Shown here: positions 1 to 13,400 of the stretch, in pieces
Layout of the letters: each line of letters begins with the position of its first letter
Numbering within the stretch: the first letter of the stretch is position 1
DNA from: Aldrovandia affinis
Taxonomy: Eukaryota; Chordata; Actinopteri; Notacanthiformes; Halosauridae
Length of the DNA: 64,000 bases
Reading direction: 5' to 3'
Assembly: GCA_029706075.1 (NCBI GenBank)
Contig: JAINUG010000018.1
Location: 682,001-746,000 of the forward strand
Notes under the pieces: model-generated
Told to the model about the DNA's origin: nothing
The model's input: only the letters and a program-made list of their open reading frames with translations
The model's database searches: none
Position numbers and translations under genes: made by a program

Positions 1-2
1 CC

Positions 3-161
3 ATGAAACGGTCTGACCTCGCTCGTATAGAAGACACCGGGAAAGCTGTAACTGTACGACATGTATATTGGCAACCACTTGGACACAGCTGTCCGTTGCG
101 CAATAAGTGTCCCTTGTGTAGCAATCTTGCAAGCAGAGGGTTAAAACGTCATCCCCCTTGA
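3..161 (+). CDS. Unassigned open frame at the left edge (possible end of a gene lying upstream)
   Basis: A frame open from the third base of the window runs 52 codons to a TGA at 159-161. It is cysteine-rich near its end (CPLRNKCPLC), and the DNA here is less AT-rich than the kilobases that follow. I do not recognise the protein family. The frame may enter from outside the window, so the ATG at base 3 need not be a start. A 52-codon open frame can arise by chance, so this is weak. It could be the last coding exon of a gene to the left, followed by 3' untranslated sequence. Confidence 0.18.
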   Translation: MKRSDLARIEDTGKAVTVRHVYWQPLGHSCPLRNKCPLCSNLASRGLKRHPP

Positions 162-347
162 AAATGAGTAGGGACTGGTTGCTTGCAGCTGTGTGTTGTA
201 AGTTTGCCCAAGCCAGAGAACTGTGGTTGTTGTTTGACCTGGTTTGTTTTGGGTTGTTGATCAAGCATGCCGTGTGTTTTGTTGGTGGCGCCAGTCAGGC
301 TGGAGCTGGCGGTTCACACACCCACTCTATTCATTCCTCTTCCACAG

Positions 348-449
348 GTGTGCAGAAAGCCCATCCAAAGCCAGCTATGCCTCGCGAGGGAATCGGGAGG
401 CAGAGTCACAGGAGATTGCAAACCGCTACTGCTAACGAAAAAAAACTAA
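348..449 (+). CDS. Candidate terminal exon fragment, function unknown
   Basis: A pyrimidine tract ending in CTCTTCCACAG at about 337-347 is a good splice-acceptor consensus. The frame starting right after it stays open for 33 codons to a TAA at 447-449. A GTAAGT donor-like site lies about 150 bp upstream (near 198), so a short intron is conceivable. I cannot assign the peptide to any family. The frame is also part of longer unspliced open frames starting at 158 and 267, which I do not believe. The relation to the open frame ending at 161 is not resolved by the sequence. Confidence 0.18.
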   Translation: MCRKPIQSQLCLARESGGRVTGDCKPLLLTKKN

Positions 450-994
450 ACCGTACTAGCTACTAAAGATAAAACAATAGAAAGAACCAAATCTAAAAGG
501 CATCTACATCAGCGGCTAGTAGCCTGCTACTTTTGTCTATTTTCAGATAAGCATAATTGGAACCCTAAAGGCTCTGGAAGGAGGGCACTTCGGTTGCTAA
601 GGCGTGTCGGAAGCTGTCATTTGATTGGCATTCATAAGCACCCAAGATTAGTTAAAAAAAAATTCTTCATTAAATTTTATAAAGACCAGATCTTAAAGCT
701 TTACTAAAAAGTAAAATAGTTGTTCGTTCTGACATCTATTGTTTAAAATAGATGCTTTGTGTTGAACAGGGATTTCCCTGTGATGAACTGTTTAATATTG
801 TAAAGACGTATAACGACTCATAACAATTAATCTTGTATATATAGAGACAGATGTTCTATAAATGTACGTGGAAGAAAATATCTATATGCTCAAATAGACT
901 ATTGTAATTATAAGATATTTTTTATTAAAACCCTTTTATGTAAATATTGCATTTTCACTTTTAAGTGTAGTGGATGAATACATTATGTTCTGCT

Positions 995-1000
995 AATAAA
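995..1000 (+). terminator. Polyadenylation signal AATAAA
   Basis: A canonical AATAAA hexamer is followed within 40 bases by T-rich and GT-containing sequence (ttattttttgtg), the arrangement of a vertebrate cleavage/polyadenylation site. It would close a 3' untranslated region starting after 161 or 449. In AT-rich DNA such hexamers also occur by chance. Confidence 0.25.
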
Positions 1001-1020
1001 GTCTTCACATTATATCAGTT

Positions 1021-3119
1021 TATTTTTTGTGACTCTAATTTAAATAGTTAATGAGCATGCAGCATGCAAGACTTGACAGAAAGCTGAAAATGTAGGTTGT
1101 GCACAGAATTATCTGTATTTTTTTTCATAGTGAAAAAAACTCCCCTCTTCTATAGTTTGCTTTCATCCAGGGGAGACTGTAAGATATTTTTTGTGCATTG
1201 CAACAAAAATGTCCTTGTCGTGCTCAGCATTGCCTTAGCTTTTCAGCTGGCCCTTGTAAAGGATTACACCTTAATATGAAGTAAAATTTGTTTGCGCATT
1301 TCCCCACATCACCTCATTGTTTTTGACAGCAACATTTCATAACAGAGTTGATTTGTCAAAATGGCTTTTCTCGTGTTATTTGACCTGTGCATTGGGGGCA
1401 GTATGCAGCGCAGTATACGAGCTACAGTGAATGGTGCGGAAATCAATAATGTGATGAAAAGTCTCAAATCAGTAGATTTTTAGGGCATGGAAGGGAATAT
1501 ATTGCAATCTCTTTATTTGCCTTTAAACCCAATGACTTATTATGTTATGTCATATTATGACTATTTTGGGTGTCTCAAAATTGCTCTGTTGTGAGATGCC
1601 AGTGAGGTAAACAGTCTAATATGTTATGTACAGTAAAAAAAAGTATTTAAAAAGTGGCCAGCATTTTCCATCTAAAGATTTGCATAAGGTTGGAATGAAA
1701 ACATACTGAAATTTTATCCATAAAACATATTGGGAACAACTGACCATGTTGGCTATGTATATGTAATTCATCTAAATGAGTTCTATATTTATCATGATGT
1801 CATGAGTGGATGTCTTAAATTGCCATGATTCACTCTTGGCCAATAAACAGCCTGTAGAAGACCCATAACATGTATTTGTCTGTGCACTGTCTGTATTGAA
1901 AATGACCTTCGCTCAAGTCGGCTGTGGATTGCTTACAGTTGTCAAAACATTAAAGGGTCATGTTTACAGTTATCCACGTGTTTTGTCTCAAGTTTGTTTC
2001 AAGGAGGGGCCTTCCTCAAGTGTAGCTGATTTGTTTTGTTTTCTTTCTTTTTTAAAGTGAACTCCAGCAGGTATATATATATATATTGACTTGAGATCTC
2101 CAGGAGACAATTGCTGCCTTAAAAAACATTAAGTCCATATTTATTTTGAGCAAACAGAAGCATTTTAGCAACATTGTATTCAGGAATCAAAGAGGAAACA
2201 GACATTTTACCTGTGCAGGATTTCTTTTTTGCATTGGGCTTGGCGCACCCTTGCTCAGAAATGCACCTTACTTTAGAACTTCTATCTTAACTGAGATTCT
2301 TCTGCCTCACAATGAAACACTTTTGCAAACCAAATGTGGCTTCATAAACATAGCCACTCTCCACAAGGTCTGTCGTGAATTAAATGTATATGCAAGCTGA
2401 AATGTGCATAACCTTGTAAATGTTTTGTGAGGTTATAGCTGACTTCTGTTTGAATTTCATTTGAGCTAATTATGTCTACATTGTGAATTATAAAAATAGA
2501 TTGTACCATACAATATAGCTCAGTAGGCAAATAGAGAAAAAAAGATTTTCCTCACATTTTTCCAGATTTTGTCACCAGTCACACATTTCAGTATTTTTTC
2601 AAACCATGGTAGATAAAGCAATGTTAGAAATGACTAATTAAAAACAAATGTAATATATCAATTGAATAAAATGACCGAGCTAGCTATAATTCTACCAATA
2701 TCAAAACAATGGGCAAAAAAGCAAAGACTTTCAAAGAAGTTCAATTCTCAACTGACGTTGTCCAATGAATGTGCTTAATTTTTAGAATGAACGCATCAGT
2801 ACCATTATTTATCCTGGGCTCATTGACAACATTTAAACATTGAACAGTAATATTTATAAAAATAATTGCCTCTCGTGCAGTGTCAATGAAAGTGTGATTT
2901 ATGTATTTTCATCTGCTTGTGATACACTGCTCTCATTTCTGTATAATTACATATTCTGGATGAGAACCATTCTAGTCACATTTTAATGTGTACAACCTAT
3001 AGTATACACAAATGCACAAATAAAGCAAGGTTTTTATTTACTATGTTATTAATTATGGTCATAATTATGTAAAATAATCATAGGTAATATACAATCCATA
3101 TGAAACCTTTTATATGCAA
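1021..3119. other. AT-rich non-coding stretch, no gene seen
   Basis: Only short random open frames are present (longest 84 codons, no recognisable motif). There is a (TA)7 run near 2071-2086 and a further AATAAA at 1842-1847. I see no transposon termini or RNA genes. Confidence 0.5.
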
Positions 3120-3166
3120 CGTGTGTGTGTGTGTGTGTGTGCGTGTGTGTCTGTGTGTGTGTATGT
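3120..3166 (+). repeat. (GT)n microsatellite
   Basis: About 47 bp of GT dinucleotides with three interruptions (GCGT, CTGT, GTAT). The open frames across it in both strands (poly Cys-Val and poly Thr-His) are artefacts of the repeat. Confidence 0.95.
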
Positions 3167-3825
3167 GGACATAACTTGAACTGCACAGCTGTGCTTTATT
3201 GTTTTGTGAAGGTACCTTGTACAGTAAGGTCCGATTGTACATTGATTGAATTTAGTCTTTTTACCAACAGAGTGATACAAGCAAGTTGCAATACTCCCAT
3301 TGGATTTGTACCCATAGTGCATTACCTGGAAATGATCTTTTACTTTGCTTTCCTATCATTTTGTCACTGCCATTTGATAAGTAGTTTCACATACATTTTC
3401 TATACAATGCCAATTATAGCCCTCTTAATGGATTTTTAATTCCTGTTGTTGTCCTATCTGAAAGAGGTGATATTTACTGTATTTTCTCTGACAATCGGAC
3501 ACTGTTGTGGCATGCAGGCACACACACTGTACCAGGCCAAGTGACAGATACCCCACAGAGACAAAGAAGACACAATCATCTCCTTTTTCACTAGGCGTGT
3601 CTCATCTCTTGAAGATGCATTCAGTGCTCAGTGGTGGGGAAATGATTTGGCTGGTGCAGTCCTATCAGATTGATTATATTATACAGGCTGTAATATAATA
3701 AATATGGAATATAGAAATGCAAAATTTCAGACTTACATGGCTACAACATAGTAAACCTGTACTACACATTGTAGTAAAGTCAGAAAAGGGCAAGCAAAGT
3801 CAGCAGATCGAATGAAATTTCCCCT
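3167..3825. other. Non-coding, no gene seen
   Basis: Unique-looking sequence between the GT microsatellite and the GT minisatellite. No motif or repeat boundary is recognised. Confidence 0.4.
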
Positions 3826-4532
3826 TGTGTGTGTGTGTGTGTGGGGGGGCGTGTCTGCGTGTTTATATGTGTGTGTGTGGGTGGGGGGTGGGGGTGTGCT
3901 TGTTTATACCTGTGTGTGTGGGTGTGTGTGAGAGAGTGTGTGTGTATGTGAGGGGGCATGTCTGTGTGTATGTGTGTGTGTGGGGGAGGAATGTGTCTGC
4001 GTGTTTATACGTGTGTGTGTGTGTGTGTATGGGGGGTGTCTGCGTCTTTATACGTGTGTGTGTGTGTGTGGGTGTGTGTGAGAGTGAGTGTGTGTGTGGG
4101 GGCATGTCTGCATGTTTATACGTGTGTGTATGTGTGTGTGTGGGGGGTGTCTGCATGTTTATGTGTGTGTGTGTGTGGGTGTGTGAGAGTGAGACTGTGT
4201 GTGTGTGGGGGGTGTCTGCGTGTTTATATGTGTGTGTGTGTGTGTGAGTGAGAGTGAGTGTGTGTGTGTGTGTGTGTCTGCATGTTTATACATGTGTGTA
4301 GTGTGTGTGTGTGGGGGGCATGTCTGTGTGTTTATATGTGTGTGTGTGTGTGTGGGGGGGTGTCTGCATGTTTATACGTGAGTGGTGTGTGTGTGGGTGT
4401 CTGCATGGGGTGTCGGTGTGTGTGTGTCTGTGTGGGGGGTGTCTGCGTGTTTATACGTGATGTGTGTGTGTGTGTGTGGGGGTTCCTGTGTGTTTATACA
4501 TGTATGTGTGTGGGGGTGTCTGTGTGTTTGTA
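3826..4532 (+). repeat. Complex GT-rich minisatellite, about 0.7 kb
   Basis: The array consists of (GT)n tracts punctuated by runs of G (GGGGGG) and a recurring phrase close to TCTGCGTGTTTATACG. The phrase appears roughly a dozen times at irregular spacing of about 40-80 bp, with variants such as TCTGCATGTTTATACA. Some units add GAGAGTGAGTG. The plus strand is almost free of C outside the phrase. All open frames here (up to 140 codons of Cys/Val) are repeat artefacts. Length is likely polymorphic between individuals. Confidence 0.93.
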
Positions 4533-4757
4533 TGTAACAAACAGGACGGGGTAGAGCCTGAACATTGCACTTCACACGTGTTTGTGAGGGGTTCTTCAGG
4601 TGGTCTACTTTAAGGCTTTTGACCTCGGTTTCAGTAACTAGGTTATATGTACACATCGGATTGACTTAAAAAAAGACACATACTGTACAACCCTGACCTT
4701 TCATGCTCAGAGTTTTGAAAGAAATATTGGTTATTTTAATTCCCGATTCTCCTCTCA

Positions 4758-4778
4758 CCCACACACACACACACACAC
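4758..4778 (+). repeat. (CA)n microsatellite
   Basis: About ten CA dinucleotides, directly followed by a pyrimidine-rich CTCTCTTTCTC tract. Confidence 0.85.
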
Positions 4779-4882
4779 GCTCTCTTTCTCATTCTGTCTT
4801 TCCCTAAAAGGCTTCCTTCTTTGAGCAGAGCACACCTGTTGGATTCTCCCAGGTGCTATCTCCATCTACCTGTGTACACTGT

Positions 4883-4968
4883 GTTCAGACCATGAGAAAC
4901 ACATCACTTCCTGTCTGATAAGAATGTTCAGACCATGAGAAATACATCACATCCTGTCTGATAAGAAT
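4883..4968 (+). repeat. Tandem duplication of a 43 bp unit
   Basis: Two head-to-tail 43 bp units beginning GTTCAGACCATGAGAAA (4883-4925 and 4926-4968) differ at only a few positions. The first six bases of a third unit (GTTCAG) follow. Confidence 0.9.
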
Positions 4969-7900
4969 GTTCAGGATCACAGTAGGACTTCATGACTGCC
5001 ATGCCTGAGCAAGAGTCAAACACTGGGTTGGAAATGAGAGAGAGAGGGTAGTACGATTCACACAAAATTAGTATGAAAATCCAGAATTCAAGTTCTGGGT
5101 TACAATTTACATGTGTGGATTTTAAATGACCACTACTTAGAATATGGTTATAGCACATTAATGAACGGCGTCACTCAAACCGTTGAAGAGCACAGAACAT
5201 GACAGGACAAAGCATTTACAGGAGGTTTGGTTGTTAAGGGTTTAAGAGGGGATGTTTTATATAATTAACATTTACTATTAAAATTATTTTTAAAAATACG
5301 TGCCAGCATGTAATATTTTGGATCATAAAAATACTGTTTTGTCCACTGTAGAGGATGTGACAACATAACCACAGGACATGACCAGAGCAGCCATGGCTCA
5401 CGACCAAAAGCTGCATTCGCTTTAAAAAGCGCACGCTATCTTTGCCTCTGTGTTCATTCCGTTTGTGCTTTACAGCACTCTTAACAGGGCTAAACTCACA
5501 AGCAGTGCTAATTACATCCAGCCATGGCAATAAGTAATGCAGGATGTTTCATGGAATTCAAAAACTGTGTTTTAATTAGACAAATTTGGATCATAACACA
5601 GTGGCACAGCACATAAAATATAGATGTTAGTGGCTCAATCTCTCTTGAATTAACCTTCTGCACATGTTAAACTGCAATAATAAGCTTTGCCGTGGCTGCT
5701 CCTCTCTCCCCATAAGATTTAGCATCACATTATTGTGTTCCACGGGGGCCTATATTCTTGTGTGTTAATCACTGCTTCCCCCTTACATGGAGAAATATAT
5801 TACAAGTGCTTTCCTATAACCACGGATGACAAAAATGTGCTCGCTCTTGGACACTACCTGATTACAGACTAATTGGCCTGGAGTGATTAAATATCTCATG
5901 CTTCTTGCTAATTGCTGCTATTTAAAGCAGCTATTAGCTTAAAATGCCTGCCACCAACAAGCATTTACTCATAAACAAAAATGTGAGCTGCAGTTCAAAA
6001 ATGCAACTCTGCAGTCGGCTCAAACAACAAAGAGGGGAGACAGAGCCGTTATGCTTCACGAAAATACCATTCCGTTTGTATGTGTTATGACACAACAGCA
6101 AGGGAATTAATGAATTTAACTAGAACCTACTTTGCTTTGCTTAGGCATATTCCGTCCATGTGGGGACTTTTTCAGTGCCCAGGAGAATTCAGAATTCCTA
6201 TAACCTTATGAAGGCCTCCTGCATCAGATCATTTTATTATTTTTCTATTCACAAATTTATATTATTTGTATTCACAAATTTCTCATTGGAGCTGATCAGA
6301 ATGAGACTTCAAAGAATGCATACATTTTAAATGACTAACTGACAAATGAACTGGTTATGCCAATCTCACCTTGCACAAATGGTAGGTGTTGAAGCCAAGG
6401 AAGTAAACTGAGGCAAACCTGCACTGCATAGAACCGTCTCGCAAAACATGGCCCTGCTCCTCACTAATGCAAAGTCATACAACTTTGGCAGCCATTTTGT
6501 TGTCCTTAGTGTATCATTATGAAATATAGTAGCAGCAGGATGAGAGGTTGGGCTTTTTTCGATTGGAAGGTTTCAGAAAATGTATTTTTGTACATTATTT
6601 ATTGTAGCTTTTACTGCAGACACAGTTCAATGTGCCTAGATGTGGAAGTCCTTGAAACAAGTATTCCATTGGCCTAATTGATCCACTGAATAACACCATC
6701 TCATTTTAATTGCCACCTATCCTAACTGAATCATTGGGATATTTTAGTCAGCTATAGTTATGAAAATACATAGGTGTGAGACAAATAGCTGCACTAGTCA
6801 AATTTAAATGAAACCTGACTTTCCAAATTAAATAATTCAGTTGCTAGCATATGGCTATAGTTTTTTGTAGCTTCCACAATGGGCTAATGTTATGTTATGA
6901 GTGTGTATTTAAAACAGTCTATTTAGTAATACCTAGCCTGTTAGCTAGTTGGGCAATCAGTATAGCAAGCAAGATGTCTTTGACCTGAGATTTGGCCAAT
7001 ATCGGAATATTGATATTGCAATATTGGTCATATCGGAAAATGAACTGTCAGAGCCTGGTTCTGGTGTGAGGTTATGTTCCCCCTTTTTCAAGATAATGCA
7101 ACTGTGAAAAAAACAAATGGCCACGGTGTAACTCAATAGCGGCTAATGCAAAACATACTTTTACAAGCACATGCACAGGCATTATTTTAGTATTTAAATC
7201 CTCTGGAGATGATTTCTAGGGTACTAATATGTTTAAAATCACCAAAAATCTGTGCAAAATGGCATTTAAAATTAGAATAGTTCACAAACAGGTGTCCAGC
7301 ATCTTTTTTTTAAAGTACAATTTTAAGCTATAAATATTTGTACTATAATATTTTCATTCTACCTACATTACATTTCAGCCAAACAATAAAAAACAAAACA
7401 ACACATTTCACTGGACAAGGTCTTTGCTCTGTAAAGTGTTCTTGTTGCTAAGGTTACAGTAATTCCAATTACTAAGAATATTTTTCTGTACCCATTTTGA
7501 TTTAATTCTCAAACACCCAGATACAATGAAGCTATACCTGATCATGTTTCAACATTGTTGATTTTTAGAGCCCCCTGTGGACACTTGTGTACCTTCAAAC
7601 AACCTAAGGACAGGTTTGACACACAAGATCAGGTGTGAAAGCTGTGATAACCTACAATGTGATATTATTTTCAATTTATGCTTAGTAAAGCAGAAGGTAA
7701 CCCCCTGCATGGACTACATTATATTGCAGTTTAGAATATATTATAATGTATGTGCAACAATGGTGATTCTCTGGTGTGCAACTCATTTTCATATTTAGAA
7801 AAAAACAAGAACAGCGAGTCATCAGCTGTGGTTTATTTATATTTCTGTGTATGATGAGGTGTTGATTAAATGGTGTCTATGCAATTGTTAATCAATGAAT

Positions 7901-10117
7901 TTTTTTTTTCTTGCTTTGAATATCAAATTAACGGCCAAGGGTGTGTATTCGCAGAAAATTTGCATCTTCTGTGCATAGCCAAATTAGCATTAACAGGCAG
8001 GTAATGGTGAGAGAAACAAATGTTAAAAACCATATTTCCATGCACTGACTGAATTAGTTGCCTCCACTTGTTTAACTGACTTTATTAAGCGTGGACATCT
8101 CAATTATTGTTAGCCATTTAGAGCATTTCCCTTGGGTGATTTCCAGCACTCGGATTTGAACCGTGCAGTCCTATCCAATCATTTCTATCAGTGTGTTAAT
8201 ATGTTCAGTCTAGTCAAGGACACATTTCACATTCACATTTACATTAAAGAGAGGACATTCCTATTGCAGTATCATTCCCTGGCGATTCCTTTGTGCTGTT
8301 TATTGTTTGACAAGGACCTTATAGTAACTGCATAATTATTATTATTATTATTGCTTGCAAGTATAATAATAACTGTTTACTTACTTATTTTGACAGAAAT
8401 GTATTAAATAATTCTCAGGTCCAGGTGCAAACCTGAACCAGACCACAATATGCTATTTCTTGATCTTTTGCATTTATATAGTTTTTGTAAGAACATTTTA
8501 AATCTATTTGATGCTTCTGAGAATATAATTTTGTGTAAGCATCAAAAACTTGATTTATCAAAGACTCCTGGAAGGAATTATGTATTGGTTTGGTCTTATT
8601 TCAGGTCAGGAGTTTCTCCTATGGATTGGATAACATTGAATAAAATGTATACAAACAACAAGACAAACTGACGGCAAACCTACTCCTAGTGAATCTGCAG
8701 CTCAAACCATCAAAACCGTAAGGAGAAATGTGTGAATGATAAACTTCTGTCCTGCTCTGCCCATCATATTCCACACACACATCAACGTATTCCTCCCATC
8801 CCTGAATGGAATAATGAGTAGTGAAGTGAATTAAAGAGAGGGGGGAGGAAACAGTTGCTGTCAGTGCCAAACTCTCGGCTCCTGGGAAATGGTCGATGAA
8901 TTACAGAAATGGGATTTCCGATGGATGCCAAGCTTTTTCCAAGCAGGCCTCAGAACAGCAGCCCCCCCAGAGAACACAGTGATTAGAGAGGCAAGGCCAG
9001 GGCTCAGCCAAGCCCCTTACAGGATCAGAGAAAACACTGACTGCTGGGACACCAACCGTGTCATGGAACATGACCCTGAGGTACAGCGATCAGGCAATCA
9101 ATATGTTGAGTTAAATACTGCACAAATCTGGGTCTGAATCCGCAGGTTTGACAGACATGCTATAAGCCATCAGATGCTGTTTCCATTGTGTACACCAGGA
9201 TGGAGGGGGCAAGGGGGCTCCAATGGGGGCCCAAATGTTGAGGCTTTGTCAGGTTTGTGATTAAAAGATATATGCATCTCCTCCAACCAATGCTAGTTCT
9301 CTCCTGTTGTACTGCGTGAACCGTAGGGTGTAAAACACTGACTTGCAGGGGAGTGCATCGAAGGGTAGCATAGTGATAATTTGACAAATACTGATTACAA
9401 ATTGGGTAGAAAAAAGAAAAAAAAGGCTCAAATAAAATAATGTGTCTTTAAAAGTTTGCCATTTTAAAAGGACAATTTTTCCCAAACTGTGTGTTGTGAC
9501 TAATTGTGAAAAGAAGCTGAAGTCTCAAGACCTCAGTATATATCACGACTTTCCCCACAGGTTTGCCATGTTACACATGTTAAGTGTGGGATTGAGGCAA
9601 CATCCATTTTACAGGTAAAACAATTGTGATCTGTGCAAGGAATGATCATTCCTGTTTTGGAATTTAACTCCTCCCCTAAACCCATTGGGGGGAATTCAAT
9701 TAAACATAAACATCATAGGCAAGCAATATTGCGGATTCCAAACAACAGTTTATTACATTTTAAAAGACATTGATTACATTTCATGTTTTATATCCGTAAA
9801 AAAAAAAAAGGTTATGTAAAAATGTACTTGTGTACAAGTGATGGCTATTTTATTCAATTCCTTTGAGTTTTCTTAAATTTGTAAAAATTAAAAATTAAAT
9901 TTGTACAAATATATTTGTAATCTTCTTACATATTGAAGGCCCACCATTTTATACACACATGGGTTTATTTCCACATGAGTGATTACTCCTATCGTCCTGT
10001 TTAAAATAACGATATGGAGCTTGTTAAATGTGGGTGCATTCAGCATTGCATGTTATTATGTATTTGGAAGGAAAATAATGCATGAGTTGAAATATATTTG
10101 AGAACCATTCGTGATAT
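4969..10117. other. Long non-coding stretch, no gene; possible conserved non-coding segments
   Basis: Open frames stay below 100 codons and none has recognisable motifs. The 5650-6110 part is non-repetitive and dense in homeodomain-type cores (TAATTG, ATTAG, CTAATT) and GATTAAATAT. That composition is typical of developmental enhancers, but I cannot show conservation from one sequence. A small dyad (CCAATATCGGAATATTGATATTGCAATATTGG) lies near 6995-7030 when read in two parts. No transposon ends were recognised. Confidence 0.4.
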
Positions 10118-10475
10118 TGAGTACGTTTACATGCACACTAATAAACCAATCATTATCTGTTAAATCTGAAACATACTTGTACATGCCATCACTTTGTCTG
10201 TTACCGAAGTAAGTAGTTATTGTAGCTAACACGTCACCTAGCTATCTGGCTAGTTAAGGCTAACTCAAACAGCAAATGTTAGTTACCAAAATAACAGGAA
10301 GTTTGAGTTTCAGGTCATGTATTTGGTAAGAAATCCAACTAATTGACTGAATCATGTAAACCAGTTTTTTCCGATTATAGCATTACTAAAGTGCATATAA
10401 ACACGTCAATCAGATTATTGTCATTACCTGATTATTCCCAGTTACCGGATTATTGTGTGCATGTGAACATACTCA
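10118..10475. mobile_element. Non-autonomous DNA transposon (MITE), 358 bp
   Basis: The left end TGAGTACGTTTACATGCACAC and the right end (reverse complement TGAGTATGTTCACATGCACAC) match over about 26 bp with two substitutions and one indel, so the ends are terminal inverted repeats. The interior has no coding capacity; the 65-codon frame at its right end is accidental. The flanks do not show a clear target duplication, so the superfamily is not assigned. The phrase GTTTACATGCAC recurs in fish MITE ends. Confidence 0.6.
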
Positions 10476-13400
10476 TTGAAGAATATCTACATTCAACATT
10501 AAAACTGAAAGTAATGAGGGGAATACTTTTTGCATGTTAGTTCAATTTTGTGCATTTTCCTTATTTTCATACTATTGATGACAATTGGGAATCTTAATTA
10601 ATTTGACATAGTATTTAACACATGTTAAATGTGTTAAATGTAAGGCTAGACGCTCTCTCATTCATATAGAGATTATAGGACTGATGGACCAGAATTATGT
10701 TTTTGGACCTAAAGGATGTTCTCAACAAAAGTTTTTGATCATTTATTGAAGTAAACACTGCAGTCCCCAGTTGCATTTTTACTAATCTAATGAGGATAGA
10801 GAGAGAGGGAGAGAGAGATAGTCAAAGATAAGATGTACATTGTTCCTAAAATGTCTGTCTTGTCCAATCAGAAGGCTGGTTCATATAGCATCAAGGAAAA
10901 GATGAACAAGCACAAAAATGTACAGCTCCAAAAATAATGAAAAAGTAGCAGGAGAGAGGATCACGTGCTTCTCTAATGAACCCTTCCTATTGCTGTCTCT
11001 CCCCCTTTCCTTTCTGTCTGGCAGCTGAGTTTCTCAGGAGACGTTTCCTGCAGCTATGAGAATCTGTCGGTTCTCTCTGCATGTCTGACTGAGGGCCCAC
11101 TGCATTGGCTCATTAGCCAAACACAAGAACACTGTGGCTCTTTGAGCAGTGAATTCTGGGCACGCCAAATCTGATCAAGAGTTTCATAACAGTACAATGC
11201 TGGTGCAATGAATGAGTAATGTTGAGTGTTAGTGGACTGCCCAGGGCTGCCTTCGAGCTCAAGTATGAGATAATGGACATAACTTTAATTCACTGCAATA
11301 TTTTAAGTACTAAATATGGATGATGTCTGATGATGACTAGAAATAATGGGTTCTGAAGGATGGGCACTTGTGTAAAAGGCATTCAAAACAGGAGAAGTCC
11401 CACCAGAATTATATAAGTGAAATGAGAAGAGTAAAGGCTTGGATGAAAAAAAAAATCACCCAGTTAATTAGAGACTCCTGAATTTATTTTAATTGAAACT
11501 AGTCTATTGTGCCTGGTATGATAAATGAAAACTTCACCATGTTAAATTTGGTTCTGGATAAGGCAAAAAACAAATGAGGTGTTTGTTGTTGTTTTTTATC
11601 CTTAAATTCAGGAGTCAGCCTTCCAGTCCAGCGCAAGATCATAGATCACACTTCAGTGCCTTCCCACTCTTATTCAACCAAGTAACAACGTCTGACCAAT
11701 CCATGCTTGATTACTCTTTCCAGACAAAATCTTCCAAATGAAATCCGGCATTATACATTTTGTCCTACATCCTTATGGAGCACATGCAAACAACAGCACA
11801 CTCTGCACCAGTTGAAGGTGGGATGGAGTTTGGAGTGCACATTGTTTCATTTCGTTGGTTTGTTGTGGAAGCTCAGTAAAGGTGCCAGCTGTTCGGCTGC
11901 ACATAAAGATGAGCGGAGGCCTGCCGGGATGGGCTGGAGTTGCACTGCGACGATATCCACAATGCAGAGTTATCGGACCCTATCTCTGCTAGGAGCCATC
12001 GCGGTCTCCTAGGCTGCTATCAGCTCTCCCATTATCTGTGTCAGCGAGTGTTGGGGCGGGGGCCCTGCCTGCCTCCCCCGCTCCTCAGCTCATTAGGGGA
12101 GCGGAAATGAAATGTCCCCAGAGCTGGAGACGGCACGTCGTACCAGGAGCGGCGCAGCACATCCATAACGCGCTGCCCGCTGCAGCCTCGGCTTCTGTCT
12201 CATTAACGTAATGGTCTCCCGGGGTGGGGGGGAGGGTGGGGGGTTGCCGACGCTGGGTCAGGAGAGGGAGCGCCAAGCCGCGGCTCTCGCCTCAGCTCTG
12301 TCGGGCTCTCTGTTTCCAGGCCAGTTAGTTAAGTAAGTCGCTGGTGGGGGCGGTGATGATAGTGTGGTGGTCGCTATTGCCCACTCCCCCTGGACCCCGG
12401 TGCCAAGCCAAGAGAGACCGAGAATTCAAGGCCCATCAAGTCTGCCAACAACCACCTCTCCGTGAGACAGCCCAAACTGGGTGGTGACGTGAGAGATGAG
12501 GGAGACACTCAGTGGTTTGAGCAGAGAGCTACAGCACACAGAACGAACCACCAAGCGTAGGGTAACGAGTCAAACTGAACTGGGCAGATTCCTTATTGAC
12601 AAACATCCTTTGATCATGCTTTTTTAGTAATTTTGTTAGAAATCTGTTAAAGATTTTTTTTAAACCATTAAACTAAACTGATGTATATTGCGGATAACAA
12701 GGCACGCGTACTCAATATGAAAAATAAGTAGCATTCTATGGCTGTTCATGTAAAATAAAAAGAGGCTTTGGAATGAATGACAACAACATTAATGCAATAT
12801 TTTTTGCCATACACAAACATAAACACACACCTGCGAAAAGTTAGCAGCAATGCATAGCACAGTCCACAGGTAGAACTGAGCTGTAACATGGGATTTGTGT
12901 AATCTTAAGTACATTTGTGTAATCTGAAGGAATTTCTGTATTTTTTTCAAGACAGTATCAAAAGCTCATAAAGCTGAAGAAATGATTTAATTGGACAAAG
13001 GAAAAGGAATGCCTACATTATGGCAGTTATCAGGGGAGCTTCAGTGAGTCCCTTCATGGTCTATCCCACGGCCTGTGCACCACCCACCCTCCTCTGTGGC
13101 TAACATTGAAGCCGCACTGGATTACTGAGGGGATCATAAATGCAAATTTATGCTGATTCAACCATAAGCTCATTGTGACTGGAAAACACTAAGGGATTCC
13201 TTTTGAGCTGTGTCCTTTTACTGTGAAATCAGAGTAGTCTTCAGTACTCTGAGTCTATCTGGCTCGCAAACCTGCAAGTGAATATTTTGCATCTGCTGTC
13301 TCTGGCTGTAGATCGCACGTTCGGCATCAATCCCATTGGTTTTTGTGTTCGCATGTAAAAACATGCAGGACAAACAAAATAATCATTTATTTTTTATGAT

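Noticed and set aside
3825-4656. Long open frames (up to 140 codons) of Cys/Val or Thr/His in both strands
   Set aside because: Direct translation of a GT minisatellite; no start context, no protein-like composition.
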